Assembly (NCBI GenBank): GCA_032717465.1 | Contig: CM064657.1 | Span: 27,539,466-27,603,465, forward strand | Origin: Coenobita brevimanus | Taxonomy: Eukaryota > Arthropoda > Malacostraca > Decapoda > Coenobitidae | Reading direction: 5' to 3' | Length of the DNA: 64,000 bases | Shown here: positions 37,520-50,039 of the stretch, one piece after another | Position numbering within the stretch: position 1 is the first letter of the stretch | How the letters are laid out: each line of letters begins with the position of its first letter | Notes under the pieces: model-generated | Databases searched by the model: none | What the model was told of the DNA's origin: nothing | The model's input: only the letters and a program-made list of their open reading frames with translations | Position numbers and translations under genes: made by a program

Positions 37520-40200
37520 CCCGGGGCTGGTAAACAGTGCAGGAGGAGGCTATGAATATTCTTCACGCGTCATCCTCCACTTCGCCACCCCACTCGCCAG
37601 AACCTGTTTTCTCCCCTCTGCTGACTTTCCATCTTCTAAATCTTCTTCTTCCCCTTATCCCATCGCCTCACTTACTCTCTGCCTCTCCCCCCCCCCCGAA
37701 TCAACATCTCTTGAACTGCACCATTTTTTCCCCCTCCTCTCCTCCTCCTCTTCTACTTCATTGGCATTCAAATCTAAGCATGAGGCAAGAGCGTGCGATG
37801 CCTTTACAAATTCGCTTATTCTATCAAGGTACTTTTCTGCATCTTTTCCAGAACTCAGGCTTTAACTGTTTTATCATTCTTCCTCACAGTGCGTAATATT
37901 TCTCTTTACATCACTTCCTCTTTTCCAGTTAACATCCCAAAGAAATCATTTGCCTTACATCTTCATCTCCGGACCACTAAGAATCCCACATATTCATTTT
38001 CCTCTTCCACAGGGAACATCATCCTTCTCATTACGTTCTCTTCTCCACATGGACGTAAAAAGTTTCACCGTGTTTCTTAGTCTTACCCCTTCTGTGTCTC
38101 TTTCCCAGCACGAAATCTCTACCATTTCTTCTCCATCGCGAAAACCTTTGCAGTATCTCCTCACACTCCCTTCTTCTTCCTCACCTTCCTCTTCCTCTTA
38201 CTCCTCTTCTTCATTGCAAAAATCTCGTCATGTCTGCTTACATTTTCTCTTCTTTCGCTGCTCCTACTCCTCTTCTTTGTGAAACCTCTCCATATCCTCC
38301 TTACAGTTCCTTCCTCCTCCTCCTCCTCCTCTAGATAAAACCTCGCCATATCTTCTTACACTCTTTCCTCCTCCTCCTGCTGCTGCTCCTCCTCCTCTTC
38401 TCCATCGATATTCAAATCTAGGCAAGAAGCAGAGTGTGTGGTAGCGTCATAAATCCAGCTCAGGGTCCCGTGACAGCTGGGGGGACCTCATACATTACCC
38501 GTCTCACCTGCTGCTGCGCCTCCTTCCTGCTACACTCCCTCCTCACCCTTCTTCCCCTCACCCCCTTCTCTCCCATTCCTTCTTGCTATCCTGCCTCCCC
38601 CTCTTTGCTTTCTTCCTACACCTTCCCCCTCTCACCACCCCTGCCTGGCTCTATCTCACACTTCATTTTCCCTCCCCTCCCCACCCCCTTCTTCTCTCTC
38701 ATACCTCCCTCTCTTCCCCAGTCCTCTTTGCCTCCCTCCTATTACCCCACCCTGTTTTCATCACTATCCCCTCCCATCCCCTCTTCGAACATCTCCCTCC
38801 CTCTTCCCCTCCCCTCCTTGCCTTTTGCCTCCCCTCTTAAGTCTCCCTCCCATTCTTGATTCTCTCTCACACCTCCTCCCTGCCATCCTTGGCTCCTTTT
38901 AAACCTTTCCTCCTCCATTCTCATCCTTGCCTTCCTTCTTCTCCTCCTTTTCTCTCCTTCTTGCATTTTCCTCTTCTTCACACCACTCCTTATCTCCTTC
39001 CTACAGCCCTAACTTCCTTGCCTCCTTCATACCCTTCCTCTTTCCAGCACCTACCCCCTCTTCCCTACCTCTCCTTGCTTCTCTCCTACACTCTCCATCC
39101 TTCCTTGTCTTTTCTCTCCTCCTTCCCCTCCGTCTTACAAATTACCTCCTTTCCTATCTCTCTCTGCACCCTCTTTACATTCCCCATTTCCTCCCCACCC
39201 ATCCTTCTCTCCTTTCTATTTACATCGCCCTCTTCTTTCTACCCATCCCTGCTTCTTTCTTACACGGTACCTTCTCCTCTCTTCCCATCCCACCAGCCTA
39301 CACCTTCTCCACTCCTCTTCTACTTCCTACACTCCCCCTCCCTCTCTCTCTTTTCAATTTGCCTCCAACCCATTCCCCATTCCTCCTTCCTGCCCCTTCC
39401 CCCATATTCTCCACCCTTCCGTACTCCTTCATACACCTTGCCCTTCTCTCCTTACCTCCTTTTACACCTTCTCTCTCCCTCTTACTCTCCCTTTCTTCTT
39501 ACAGTTTCCCCCACCCTTCACTCCCTCCTTCCTCAACCTCGCCTCCTTCTCCCCCACCCCTCCTTGCCTCCTTTGTGCCCCTCTCTCTCCTCTTCTCCCT
39601 TGCCCTCTTTGCCCCGTCTCTACACCCCCCTCTTTCACAAACTCTAATTCCTACTATGTCTCCCTCCTCCTTCCTTCCCCCCTCCTCGTCTCCTTCCTGC
39701 ACTCTGCCTCACTCTTCACCCCTCTCTGCCTCTTTCCTACACACCCTCCCTTCCCCTTCTCTCATTGCTTCCTTGCAGCTACATCTCCCCCATCTCTTTC
39801 CACCCCTCCTTGTCTCCTTGCAACATCTCTCCTCTTCCTATTCCCTTCCTTCCTAACTCCCCCATCCCTTATTTTATTCTAACACCCTCCATCGGGCTCC
39901 AAACACCTTCTTCACTCCTTTCACATCTCCCTGCCAACTTCTTACACTTCCCCCCCCCCCTCACTGTCCTTGCATCTCTCCTCCACCCCGTTGCGCCTCC
40001 CACTTCCTACACCTCCCCCTTCTTCTCACCTCTCCTTGTCGCCTTCCGACACCTTCCCCCACGTTCCACCTTTTTCTCCCCTCCCCTCCCCTCCCCTCTC
40101 CTTTCCTCCCATCCCCTCCTCTCCCCCTCCCTCCCATTCCCTTCCCTCTCACCCCCCCCTCTCCTCTTCCCTTCCCTCCCTTCCCTTCCCCAGTGTTTAG
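37520..40200. repeat. 2.7-kb polypyrimidine block (degenerate minisatellite)
   Basis: The top strand is overwhelmingly C/T, most strictly from 38520 to 40190. The phrase CCTCCTTCCTACACC and its variants (CTTGCCTCCTT, TTCTTACA) recur at about 35-60-bp spacing, so it is an old array rather than random. Several overlapping long frames (263, 309 and 152 codons) exist only because pyrimidine-only sequence cannot contain stop codons on this strand. An earlier part (38160-38400) contains CTC/CTT runs. Confidence 0.8.
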
Positions 40201-40339
40201 TGGTTTTGTGTCTTTTACTCTGAATTCATTTACTTTATTATGTCTGCTTTTTACTCATTTTATTTTTTTTACTTGTCCGGCGGCATATGACCCAGACAGT
40301 TACGCTACCAGTTTTTATGTAGGTCAATCTGACAATTAA

Positions 40340-40415
40340 TCAACCCTCCTCTCCCTTCCTCTCCTCTCCTCTCCTCTCATCTCTTCTCTCCTCCTCTCCT
40401 CTCTTCTCCCGCCAG
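40340..40415. repeat. CTCCT-rich short tandem
   Basis: TCCTCTCCTCTCCTCTCC-type pentamer repetition after the main polypyrimidine block. Confidence 0.8.
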
Positions 40416-40740
40416 TTGGAGGAGCGCCTGTCTTAAGTTTGGGCAATCCGTTTTCCCCAGTGTCGTATTCTATTCGTCAGGATCTGTTTGGGTCAGTCGT
40501 GCGTCTTCGTCTGGCTTTGATACGTTACAGGCTGTGTGATCTCGCTGGGTCTAGTGCCGACCCTGAGCCAACTATATAAGTATATGTAGGCTTGGTGTTC
40601 CTGGAAGCTAACTTGGCCTTTGCCCAGCCTACCACAAGCAGATTGCTATGGTTTGCCTTTCTGTTTTCCAACTAAACTGATACGGCCAGATTGACCTGAT
40701 TTTATTTGAATGCGCTTTGTTTACTTACCTATCAGGTATT
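40416..40740. other. no recognisable feature
   Basis: Mixed sequence; no gene or repeat seen. Confidence 0.4.
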
Positions 40741-40746
40741 AAGTAC

Positions 40747-41200
40747 AGTTAGTTAGCCCCTTCACCATTAGACACAACGACTACTCTTTGTATTCTTGTA
40801 GCTTCCTTTAAATGAATTACTCAGTTTATAAGGGACTCCATGGACTGAAGAGGTTAGCTCTACTTTAGCCAGGGCAATACATCGATAAGATTTTATAGTA
40901 TAGTTTTACTATCACCACAAGACTAACTTTCTGCATAGGGATGATCTTTCAAACAGTTCATTCTCAGCACTGAAAACACCGTTCGCAGTAAAAGGGCTTT
41001 CGTAGGATGATATTTTTTTTTGTCATAATTGGACCATCAGATGATTTTGCTCGGCTGAAGAAACACCCTTTGGAGTGACGGGGTTAGAAGTAATTCCAGT
41101 TAATCCCTTATTGATTAATTCTTGCATCGTCCAGACAATTTTACTCAGTCTACAGAGGAGAAAACCCGTAGTCATACAAATCTGCATGAGGTGAAGCAGA
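40747..41200. mobile_element. several worn MITE-1 arms
   Basis: Family blocks occur in broken order: CCCCTTCACCATTAGACA, ACTGAAGAGGTTAG, CATCAGATGATTTTGCTCGG, GACGGGGTTAG and CGTCCAGACAATTTTACTCA. At least two decayed copies are superimposed. Confidence 0.5.
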
Positions 41201-41424
41201 CCAGGCAACCAAGAGTCGTTCCCTCTCCTTCACGCGACCTCTAATCTCTCCCTCTCGCCCCGACCCAACTTTTGCCTGCTTCCCCGACCCTCGTATCTTC
41301 TTCCCGAATTCATTGCCGTCTTGCCTCCTCCTCTTCCCCTCGACACGGTACCGAGTTTTCTGCCCTCGCCGTCAGCACCCCATTACCGCCTCCCCTCCCA
41401 TGCCACTCTCGTCTTACCCTTACT

Positions 41425-41645
41425 TTAATCACTTCTCTCGGTTAACGCATTTTATACTTTTTCAATTTTAGTCTTTCTATATCCAGGCGATTCTGTTAAA
41501 TTTTCTAGAACCCCCTGCTGATGGAGAAGTTAATGAAGGCTGTATCTAATCCATCCTGTTCGATCAGTCAATACAAGGGAGAATAAAATCGTCTGGAAAT
41601 ACCAAGAATGAAATGGAAAATACGTCCCCTGGTTGAAGTGGTTAA
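41425..41645. mobile_element. MITE-1 copy flanked by TTAA
   Basis: Begins TTAATCACTTCTCTCGGTTA, carries TATCCAGGCGATTCTGTTAA, an ATGAAGGCTGTATCTAATCC centre and GAGAATAAAATCGTCTGGAA on the opposite arm, and ends GGTTGAAGTGGTTAA. Length is 221 bp. Confidence 0.75.
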
Positions 41646-42247
41646 TCTGACCCAGCAAGCGGGCAGTATTTTCCCGTGTTGTAATTTGCCCTGACAAGCC
41701 AAGTTCTACACAAGTTCGTAGGGGGAAGCAGTTAATTCGAGGGTGATCTGAATCCATCACGCTATAATGGTTCGACTAATTGTCTTGGTTTAGAAGTGGT
41801 TATGTACTCCAAACGTTTTTCTTTTACCAACTAATTTCGATAATGTTCACTCCTTTGTTAAGCAGTTCTTAATTATATGAGTTTTTATACTTCAACCTGA
41901 TGTTTTATATACAGAATATTATGCATGAATAAGTTCAACAATACTAACAACGACATATAATAGCAGTGTTTTCAACGCAATTCTCACTGCTTCTGCGGGA
42001 AAAACTACACTGCATTACTCTTGATCTTCCTCCCAGCCAAGACTTCCAGTATCTCTTGCCCATTACAATAAAACTATTGTATATTGTGCTCTTTCGTCTG
42101 GCAGGAAAGGCAACAATAATGTGGTGTTGTGTATACTTGGGAAATTTATCTGCATATGAGTAATTATCATAATACGTTTCATGAACTTGGAAATGTGTTT
42201 GGATGCGTTTATATCTATATCTGTCTATTTATCTATCCGTCCATCTA
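41646..42247. other. no recognisable feature
   Basis: A/T-rich sequence without a supported gene. Confidence 0.4.
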
Positions 42248-42366
<119 letters not shown>

Positions 42367-42463
42367 TGTATACAGAATGACAATTTGCAATGTACCACCA
42401 GATCGAAGTGGCTACGAGGCCTCGTTCTTAGAGGTATTTAATCGACCCGGTGGTATATTACAT

Positions 42464-42545
42464 ACATCATCATCATCACCATCATCATCAGCCGTTGAGG
42501 TCCACTGCAGGACCGGCCTATCCCTACCGAAGCAGGGACGATACA
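42464..42545 (-). mobile_element. 3' end of an RTE-type LINE with (ATG)n tail
   Basis: On the minus strand, TGCAGTGGACCTCAACGGCT leads into GATGATGATGGTGATGATGATG. A GTCCACTGCAGGAC phrase next to an ATC/CAT run is typical of arthropod RTE-like LINE 3' UTRs. The coding part is absent. Confidence 0.5.
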
Positions 42546-42770
42546 GCCAATGTATCTCTACCCAGTGGCTTAGGCTGTCTGGTAGAGACTGTATGTAGGG
42601 TGAGAAGTGCTTGTAAGTGTAACTGTAGTGTTAGAGTGGCTTTGGATATGTGTGTAGTCTGTGAACCAAGTGTAATCGGCCCGCCTTAAGCCGACTGGGT
42701 GCAAGCATACTAGTATGGGACACTGGTTCAACCACAGCACCCTTATGTCAGCCAAAGTAGCAAGTGGCTC

Positions 42771-42872
42771 GGTGAACGATTCCCAAAGTTTTTACAACTC
42801 TGGTGGGAGGCGAACCCTCGTCCACCAGCGTGCGAAACGCACAATACCCTACCACTGTACCACAGAGGCTAT
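42771..42872 (-). repeat. tRNA-derived SINE (tRNA-Gly-like head), copy 1
   Basis: On the minus strand, TCTGTGGTACAGTGGTAGGG matches a glycine-type A box and CGAGGGTTCGCCTCCCACC a strong B box. The ends CTCTG and CAGAG can pair. The body shares CGTCCACCAG and adjacent text with 63277-63348. The element's 5' side abuts a short AT run (42870-42881). Confidence 0.65.
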
Positions 42873-43049
42873 ATATATATAGTGTATATACTTTTATACA
42901 TAAGTATATTATGGCGCCCAGTGGTAAAAGAAAAAGAAAAACGTTCTGAGATAAAGGACGGTGCTGTGTACTGCTGCTTACGTTGGATATTATCTCTCTA
43001 TCGCAGTATAAGTTTTTTGCCGGTGAACCATTATTATAATTGTGTTCTA

Positions 43050-43600
43050 AGGGACGTTTCTATTCCCGGCCTCGGCTCACCCTCCTCCCTGCTACCCTCA
43101 CCACCACTTCAAGTTATTGCTCCTTCCCGCCCCCTCTCCAGCTTCTGTCTTCAGTATTATGTTCTGTCCCCTCCCACTCCCCTGCTGGCCTCTCGCCCTT
43201 TCCCCCTCCAGCTCCCCCCCTCATTCCTGCTCCCTCACCCCTTCCCATGATAATACTTACTTGCTCCTTTCCTAACACTTTCAGTTCCCCTCCTAACACC
43301 TTCAACTTTCCTCCTAATACCCATAGCTGCCTTTCTAACAGCTTCACAAAACCATACACTCCTAGCACCTACCTCCCCGCTTCAACAGTTCTCATAACAC
43401 CTCCAACTTACCTCCAAACACCTTCACTTTTAACAGTTCCACTCCTAACACCTTTGGCTCCCCTCCATACACGTTCATCTCCTCTCGTCTCACTTTCACT
43501 CCCAGAACCTACTCTCTCCTAGCAACTTCAGTTCTACCACCTACAGCTCACCTCCTAGCACCCTCGACTCCCCTCCAACACCCTCTGCTCACCTGTCACT
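43050..43600. repeat. degenerate pyrimidine-rich minisatellite, unit ~22-30 bp
   Basis: CTCCTAACACCTTCAACT and variants (CCTCCTAATACCCATAG, CTTTCTAACAGCTTCAC, CTCCAAACACCTTCAC) recur every 22-30 bp, clearest from 43265 to 43590. Frames through it are artefacts. Confidence 0.75.
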
Positions 43601-43689
43601 GAAGAAAAGATCGTAATTATTAAGCCTAGATCACAGACAGACGAGAAATCAACTCTAACCATAACTAACCAGATTGTTTGCGTTTCCCC

Positions 43690-43852
43690 AGTGTGCAACC
43701 TCTTCATTACCTGCTACATCCAGACGGTTTTATTCAGCTTAGGAGGGACATTCAGAGCTGGAGGGGTTAGATACACACTCCACCAAGCCTCTCATGCCAG
43801 GGGAAATCTAAAAATGAACAAGAGGTCCTGAGGGTGAAGGGGTTAGCGCTGA
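43690..43852. mobile_element. MITE-1 copy with shortened right arm
   Basis: CATCCAGACGGTTTTATTCA, GCTTAGGAGGGACATT, GGGGTTAGATACACACTCCA and GGTGAAGGGGTTAG follow the family order. The AATAAAATCGTCTGG block of the right arm is missing. Confidence 0.65.
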
Positions 43853-43954
43853 ACAAAAGAGCCTCAGTGTGTAGACGAGGCCAGGACCGTGTGACCTCCA
43901 GGCAGACCACCCATCAGCCCTGATCAGACCCTCAACAGTAATCGCCCCCACAGA

Positions 43955-44530
43955 CAGATAGATAGATAGATAGATAGATGGATAGATGGAGAGACAGATA
44001 GACAGACAGGCAGATACAGATGGATAGAGAGATAACAGAGAGATACAGATGGATGGATAGATAGATAAATAGATAGGTAAGCTGATATTGATAGATGCGA
44101 CAGACAGACAGGTGGATAGACATAGACAGATAGATAGATAGACAGATAGGCAAATAGATATGGATAGATAGATAGACAGATAGACAAATGGATAGATACC
44201 TAGATACAGATCGATCGATTGATAGATAGACAGGTATATATACTGTAGAGGAAAAGAGAGAGAAAACTGAGACAGATAGACAGACAGGTAGATACAGATA
44301 GACAGAGACAATAAATAGATACAGATGGATAGACAGATAGATAGATAGGTAAACAGATATTGATAGATAGATACTGACATAGATACAGATCGATCGATCG
44401 ATTTAAAGATAGATAGACAAAGATAGATATAGAGAGACAGATAGAAAGACAGACAGACAGACATAAACCAACAAGTGTAGATGGATAGATACAAACAGAC
44501 AGGCAGACAGATAAAGTCAGTCAGACAGAT
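43955..44530. repeat. GATA/GACA-rich satellite block
   Basis: Interleaved GATA, GACA and GATG tetramers over about 570 bp. The minus-strand 228-codon frame of the YLSIYLSI type (43808-44494) is its translation. Confidence 0.95.
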
Positions 44531-44531
44531 G

Positions 44532-44955
<424 letters not shown>

Positions 44956-44974
44956 TACTACCTTTTTCACCTCA

Positions 44975-46010
44975 CGGTATCCTCTCACCTCCCTACATCA
45001 TCTTCTTCCTCTCAGGGGTAACACAATGCCTCCTCCCCGGCGGCCATCCCCTACACGCATTTGTCTATTCCCTGCGCACCGCCCCACTCCCAGTTCTACA
45101 CTACAAAAAAATACTCTCTTCACTACATAAAACCTATCTTCACACCTACGCATGAAATAAAAACTTCTCTCCATTCCCTATCTCCCTACCTCTGCATTAC
45201 ATAAAAAGTTCCCTCCACATACGTCCTCCACGGTGTTACACTTATGGAAACCTCCCTTAACTTGCTCCTTCTTCACCTTCATTCTTATAATAACTTATCT
45301 CGCTTCTTTCCCTCCACATTTCTATCTTCGCAAATCCTCTCTCCACTCCCTCCCTCCACACCTCTGCACTACCTAAAAGTTCCTTCCACTCCTTCCCTCC
45401 ACACTTCTACTCCGCTAAAATTCTTGTCCCCATACCTCTTCACTACATGAAAACTTCTACCCCCTCCTCTCCACCATCCAACCTCATTCACTCCTGCCTC
45501 CAACTCCAAATAGCTTCCTTTCACACATTAACACTCCATTGTAGCCTCTATTCACACTAATACACTCTAAATAAACACGTCTTTCCAATCCCTCCATACA
45601 TTCACACTCCAAATACACCTCCCTCCACACCTTTAACACTTCATGAACACCTTTCAAATCCTTATAAAACTCTCTCCAACCCTCTCATACCTGTGCACCT
45701 CAACCATATCTCTTCCATTTCTTTCTCATAGCAACACCTCTCAAAAATACATAAAAACCTGTTGCACTCTCTGCTTCCACCTCATATCCGCACCTACAGT
45801 ATATACACCACAACAAAAATCTACCTCCACTCCCTCCATACTTCTGCATTCTGTAACTACCTTTGGAAACCTTGCAAAAACTTCTACTGCCTTCCTTCAC
45901 CTCTGTCCACACCTGCATATTCCATAACAAAAACCCATCTCCAATCCATGCCTGTACAGTCCATTTAAAAAACTCATAAAAACCCCACCTTTGACTACAG
46001 ATCTCTCTCC
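44975..46010. repeat. degenerate C/T/A-rich minisatellite, unit ~35-60 bp
   Basis: Phrases such as CCTCCACACCTCTGCACTAC, ATAAAAACTTC and TCCACTCCCTCC recur throughout, with more A than the 38-40 kb block. The 184-codon minus-strand frame here is a repeat translation. Confidence 0.65.
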
Positions 46011-46189
46011 ATCTTACCGTGCCGGCCCTCCAGAGCAGCGGCAACGAGTGTAACAGAATAGGAGCGACGCTGTTCTCCCCGGCAGTGTGTCCTGGAGTAC
46101 CTGCTGACCTCACACTGCAGGATACCAGGATACGATGCCTGCTGGTGTTTTTATACTGGCTTATACACTTCATGTTCTGATATGCCACG

Positions 46190-46190
<1 letters not shown>
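46011..46190. other. short G+C-rich patch, unrecognised
   Basis: About 110 bp of higher G+C (46015-46125) between a minisatellite and a microsatellite. No motif recognised. Confidence 0.3.

Positions 46191-46191
<1 letters not shown>

Positions 46192-46253
<62 letters not shown>
46192..46253. repeat. (AC)n microsatellite
   Basis: AC run of about 62 bp. Confidence 0.98.
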
Positions 46254-46255
<2 letters not shown>

Positions 46256-46419
46256 ACTAGTGTAAATCAATTAACACCATTAATTTTAGAAATCTACTGT
46301 TGTTCACTGAACCAGAAATACTCTTCTAAACCAAATCTATTCCGGTTGCCGGAACACAATATCCAAACTCAGAATAATTAAACTGCCTGTCTATCTATTT
46401 ATCTAACTATCAATAAAAT

Positions 46420-46493
46420 AGACACAGACCGACAGACAGATAGCTAGGTAGACAGTTAGATAGCCAGTTAGATAATAGGAGATACAAACCTCA

Positions 46494-46570
<77 letters not shown>

Positions 46571-46591
46571 GTGTGTGTGTGTGTGTGTGTG
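46420..46591. repeat. GACA/GATA patch, then (AT)n and (GT)n
   Basis: A short GACAGATAGCTAGGTAGA stretch precedes an AT run (46496-46567) and a GT run (46570-46591). Confidence 0.95.
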
Positions 46592-47050
46592 TTAACTTTC
46601 CATAAATAAATACAACCTCTTTTTCAACCATTCATTGATATAACACGTATACCTGATGCAAGTACCACTGCTTGTGCACATCCCAACTCTTGCCAAACGA
46701 CCAACATAGTCTTATATGAATAACATCACTTCAGTATCTCCAGTCAACTTTAAGTGGTCACATATTTCCACCTCAGAACCAAACTCAGCGATCTCTGCTT
46801 ACCCTATACGAGTGCCACTGAAATGCTGAATGAACAGTAACACTTAATTTTACAAATGATAGTAAAACCAGTCTTTACCCAACGAGCGGCTTGGCGTGAA
46901 TGCCAGAGTGCTGCAGTGAGGTGAGGTGAGGTGAGGCAGGGGGTGACTAGTACCTGCTTCACCTAATGGGTAATCGATGCTCGTTGATGGAGACAAAGTG
47001 AGTAGCCGCACCACCCCGGCTGCCACGCTGACCTCACCCACCCTTCCTGC
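46592..47050. other. no gene; (GGTGA)n patch
   Basis: Mixed sequence with a short GTGAGGTGAGGTGAGGTGAG run at 46916-46935. Confidence 0.4.
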
Positions 47051-47053
47051 TGA

Positions 47054-47054
<1 letters not shown>

Positions 47055-47118
<64 letters not shown>
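47055..47118. repeat. (AC)n microsatellite
   Basis: AC run of about 64 bp. Confidence 0.98.
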
Positions 47119-47121
<3 letters not shown>

Positions 47122-47129
47122 ATCTCTTA

Positions 47130-47337
47130 GCATCTTCACTTCGGTCACGTATTAGTTTAGTTCCTTCTCGGTACTTCCAGCCGATTGTATTAGCCTCAAC
47201 CACGACCTCTTATAATGAATGGGATAATGAAGGCTACAGCTAACCCGTTCAGTTCGGGAAATATCTTTAAAAAAAAATCGTCTGGAGTTACCACTAAATT
47301 AAAATGAAACATGTAACTGGACTGAAAGGTTACACTA
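47130..47337. mobile_element. MITE-1 copy
   Basis: CTTCACTTCGGTCACGTATT at the left, GGTACTTCCAGCCGATTGTA, the ATGAAGGCTACAGCTAACCC centre, AAAAATCGTCTGGAGTTACC on the right arm, and GACTGAAAGGTTAC at the end. The terminal TTAA has become TTAC. Confidence 0.65.
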
Positions 47338-47479
47338 TAAAAACATTATCATTGTCATTATTATCAGTTCATATCTGGTACACTTTAAGTTTAAATCTCT
47401 CCACTAAGAAAATGATAAGCCAGTCCTCACCACATCGACTTAAGAACTGATTTTCCGGGAAGCTGGCATTTACAGAGAA

Positions 47480-47575
47480 GGACCCGAGGTCTTCAGTTCA
47501 ATTACCCCGCCGAGACTCAATCCCTGGATCCTGTGATTACGAAGCGGGTAGTTTACCGACCTGGGTAAAACTGGT
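47480..47575 (-). repeat. tRNA-like SINE piece (weak)
   Basis: On the minus strand, CAGGTCGGTAAACTACCCGC and CAGGGATTGAGTCTCGGC have rough A- and B-box spacing. It overlaps no other repeat. Confidence 0.25.
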
Positions 47576-47764
47576 GAACCTTTGCACGAAGGAAGGTTTC
47601 CCTGTGACGAGTAAAATCGTCAGGTGTTGGCCAGATTAAAATACATAAGTTGTTTGCTACAATTTCAAAGTAAACGTTACATTCTGATGATGCAAAAGAA
47701 CCTGACTTGCAATACTCTCCCAAAACATGCGTATTGCCTCACCACAAACGACAACATTCGACAG

Positions 47765-47850
47765 ACTGGAGGTTGCCAGGAAGTTGAAGAATGACCTGGT
47801 GTGTGAAAGGACGCGGATTCGATCCTTGGCTTGGGCAGGGAACTGCTGTA
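47765..47850 (+). repeat. tRNA-derived SINE head (candidate)
   Basis: GACGCGGATTCGATCCTTGG is a very good B box. An A-box-like TTGCCAGGAAGTTGAAG lies about 45 bp upstream. No acceptor stem. A poly(A) run at 47912-47933 lies 60 bp downstream and could be its tail. Confidence 0.4.
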
Positions 47851-48039
47851 CTTCGTGAGTTGATTTTCATTAAACAAACTTCACCGATCTGTCAAAGACC
47901 CAGTTACATGTAAAAAAAAAAAAAAAAAAAAAACTTCTGCTAATAACATCACATCAGTTCTGAAGGAAACAGTCTAAGCATGTATTCAGTACGGACGGTG
48001 GGCACGCGCCAGGAGGAAAGGCCTCATGTATAGAACTAG

Positions 48040-48158
48040 TGAATGAAGGCAAAATCTAACCCTCTCATTCAAAATGCGTGCCATAAACTAAATTTAATTG
48101 CGTGGAGATATTAAAAATAACAAATACGTCGTCGGACTGAACGATTATCTTCTCACTA
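48040..48158. mobile_element. MITE-1 right-half fragment
   Basis: TGAAGGCAAAATCTAACCCT, then AATTGCGTGGAGATATTAA and CGTCGTCGGACTGAACGATTA match the second half of MITE-1. Confidence 0.5.
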
Positions 48159-48214
48159 AGCCAGCCGCTGTGAGAGATATTTAGCCCCCTGTATCCAGCA
48201 GCGACTTTATTGGC

Positions 48215-48392
48215 TTACTCTTCCTCTCTCACGATGACGTTTTTCATCCTATGGGAGTTCTAATCATGTGAAGGGAAAACTCAAAGTTATATCTCACTTT
48301 CCCAGTATAAAAGGTCTCTCCTGAGCTGAGTAAAATCGTCTGATGGTTGCAAGAATAAAGTGTTAAAGACGCCCTCGTAGTGAAGGAGTTAA
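48215..48392. mobile_element. MITE-1 copy
   Basis: CTCACGATGACGTTTTTCAT at the left, GGTCTCTCCTGAGCTGAGTA, AAAATCGTCTGATGGTTGCA on the right arm, and GTAGTGAAGGAGTTAA at the end (TTAA 48389-48392). The left terminus is worn, and CCAGACGATTTT on the left arm is deleted. Confidence 0.7.
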
Positions 48393-48865
48393 TGGTTACA
48401 GATGCAACAAAATTTCCTTGACAGGCAACACAATTCGTGTATTATAAATGGAACTTCTAGTGATACATAAAACAGCAGTATGATTGATGGTTCCTTTGTT
48501 GCTTAATAACGTGTTCTCATGATTGATGACACACATAAAATGGATAAAAAGTAATGGGAGCCTTCACTTCTTTCAAGCATTTTTTTTTTTGCAAGGTCAC
48601 CGTTTTATATTATATGTAATCAACTCAGTCATAGACTAGACAATTTGTTCTATGAAGTCCAGCAGTCCTCTTACGCACCATCTGTTAACAACACCACACG
48701 CCCTCATATGACACCGGCAGGACACTACCAATGAATCATCCAAACTGAATACATTAGGGTTACTTCCTTCACAACGACATGGTATACTGGCATCACAGTG
48801 TCTTGTGGATAGTAATTTTATACGTTTTCTTAACTATTCAAACCTTCAAATGTTCCTTGCTTTAA

Positions 48866-48935
48866 CTGGAAACTGAACACTGACCTCACAACCACCAGTC
48901 CACTCCTTTGCCACTTAACCACTATCCGTACCTCT
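48866..48935 (-). repeat. tRNA-derived SINE head (candidate)
   Basis: On the minus strand, GGATAGTGGTTAAGTGGCAA resembles a Leu/Ser-type A box and GTCAGTGTTCAGTTTCC a B box at normal distance. Confidence 0.4.
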
Positions 48936-49575
48936 ATCAATTAATAAATTTCTGACAAGCACATTAATCGTAAGATATACAACTCCACTATAGGTGAAGT
49001 TTCCTGCGAAGCTTTTAAACACAGAGAACGCTGGATACGATCGATCACTTCAGTGTTACCGTATCATAAGTGCGTGAGTTTAATGTCGCTAACATAAAAA
49101 CATAACGCCAAAAACAGCATAGATTCTTCAACACACGAACGGGAAGTTAGTACAAACAGTAGGTAGACAGTTGGCTGCAAAAGTTCCGTTGCTTTTCCTT
49201 TCCATCAGTTGCTCATAACATTATATTAGTTTTGGTAGTTACAAGAGACATTTAAAAGTAACTGTTTAACTAGCCAGACAGAGTATGCGTTAGTAATTAC
49301 ATGCAACTTTACCCCAAGTAACATGATACTATAAAATACTGAAGGTCAGGAGGGGGAATGGTATTTCTGCCGGGGCCGGTGGATATAGCAAACTTCTCTG
49401 ACTATTGGCAATTTTCTCGTCGGCTTAGGAGGCTTTCTAGCACCTCTTCCTTAGTGATTAACTTGGCTTATTACACTTCAGTATTCTTTTATGTTATTCA
49501 TATCTTGCTAATTTTACAGATTTCATAAATAACATACAAGGCAATATTAGCGTCCCACACAATGAAATGAACTAG
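48936..49575. other. no recognisable feature
   Basis: A/T-rich sequence; no gene, RNA or repeat supported. Confidence 0.4.
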
Positions 49576-49579
49576 TGAG

Positions 49580-50012
49580 GAAGATGTGGTGGGATGCCCC
49601 CTTATCCGATGAAAATTTGATCGTAGGGGTAGACAGGCGTGACTGGCCAGGTGGAGCAATGGAAAGGGAGGAGAAGGAAGAGAAGAATAATGAGAGAAAC
49701 TAACATATTAGTGATGATAAGTAAGAGAGACAGAAGGCTGACTGGTTGCAACATGGATACAGAGGGACAGCGGGAGTGATGAGGCAAAGACAAAAAATAG
49801 GACAAGTTGAAATGGAAAACAAAAGGGAAAAAAATAAAAACGGAAGCTAGCATGTTCGTGAGGAAGAGTAAGCGAGGAAAAAGATAGGAAAACAGGATGT
49901 GTGGAAGACGGAGAAGGCCGAAGAGAGTGAAAGGGTTGGGGAAGAAAACAAGACAAGATTGCAAGTGGGAAACAGAAGTGAATGAAAGAATGAAGAGAAT
50001 GAAGGAGAGAGG
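49580..50012. repeat. purine-rich low-complexity block
   Basis: A/G-rich top strand with GGAAGAGAAG- and AAAGATAGG-like phrases. The minus-strand 145-codon S/F/P-rich frame is its translation. Confidence 0.55.
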
Positions 50013-50039
50013 CCTTCCGTGTCGTACCTCACGCGACAA

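Noticed and set aside
38856..39856. Overlapping 263- and 309-codon frames rich in S, P, L and F
   Set aside because: On a pure C/T strand no stop codon can occur, so all three frames stay open. Two frames of similar length overlap over the same bases.
43808..44494. 228-codon minus-strand frame resembling a YLSIYLSI membrane protein
   Set aside because: It is the direct translation of GATA/GACA repeats.
45700..46254. 184-codon minus-strand frame with varied residues
   Set aside because: Its body lies in the 45-46 kb degenerate minisatellite and its start in an AC run. Internal segments repeat with the unit period.
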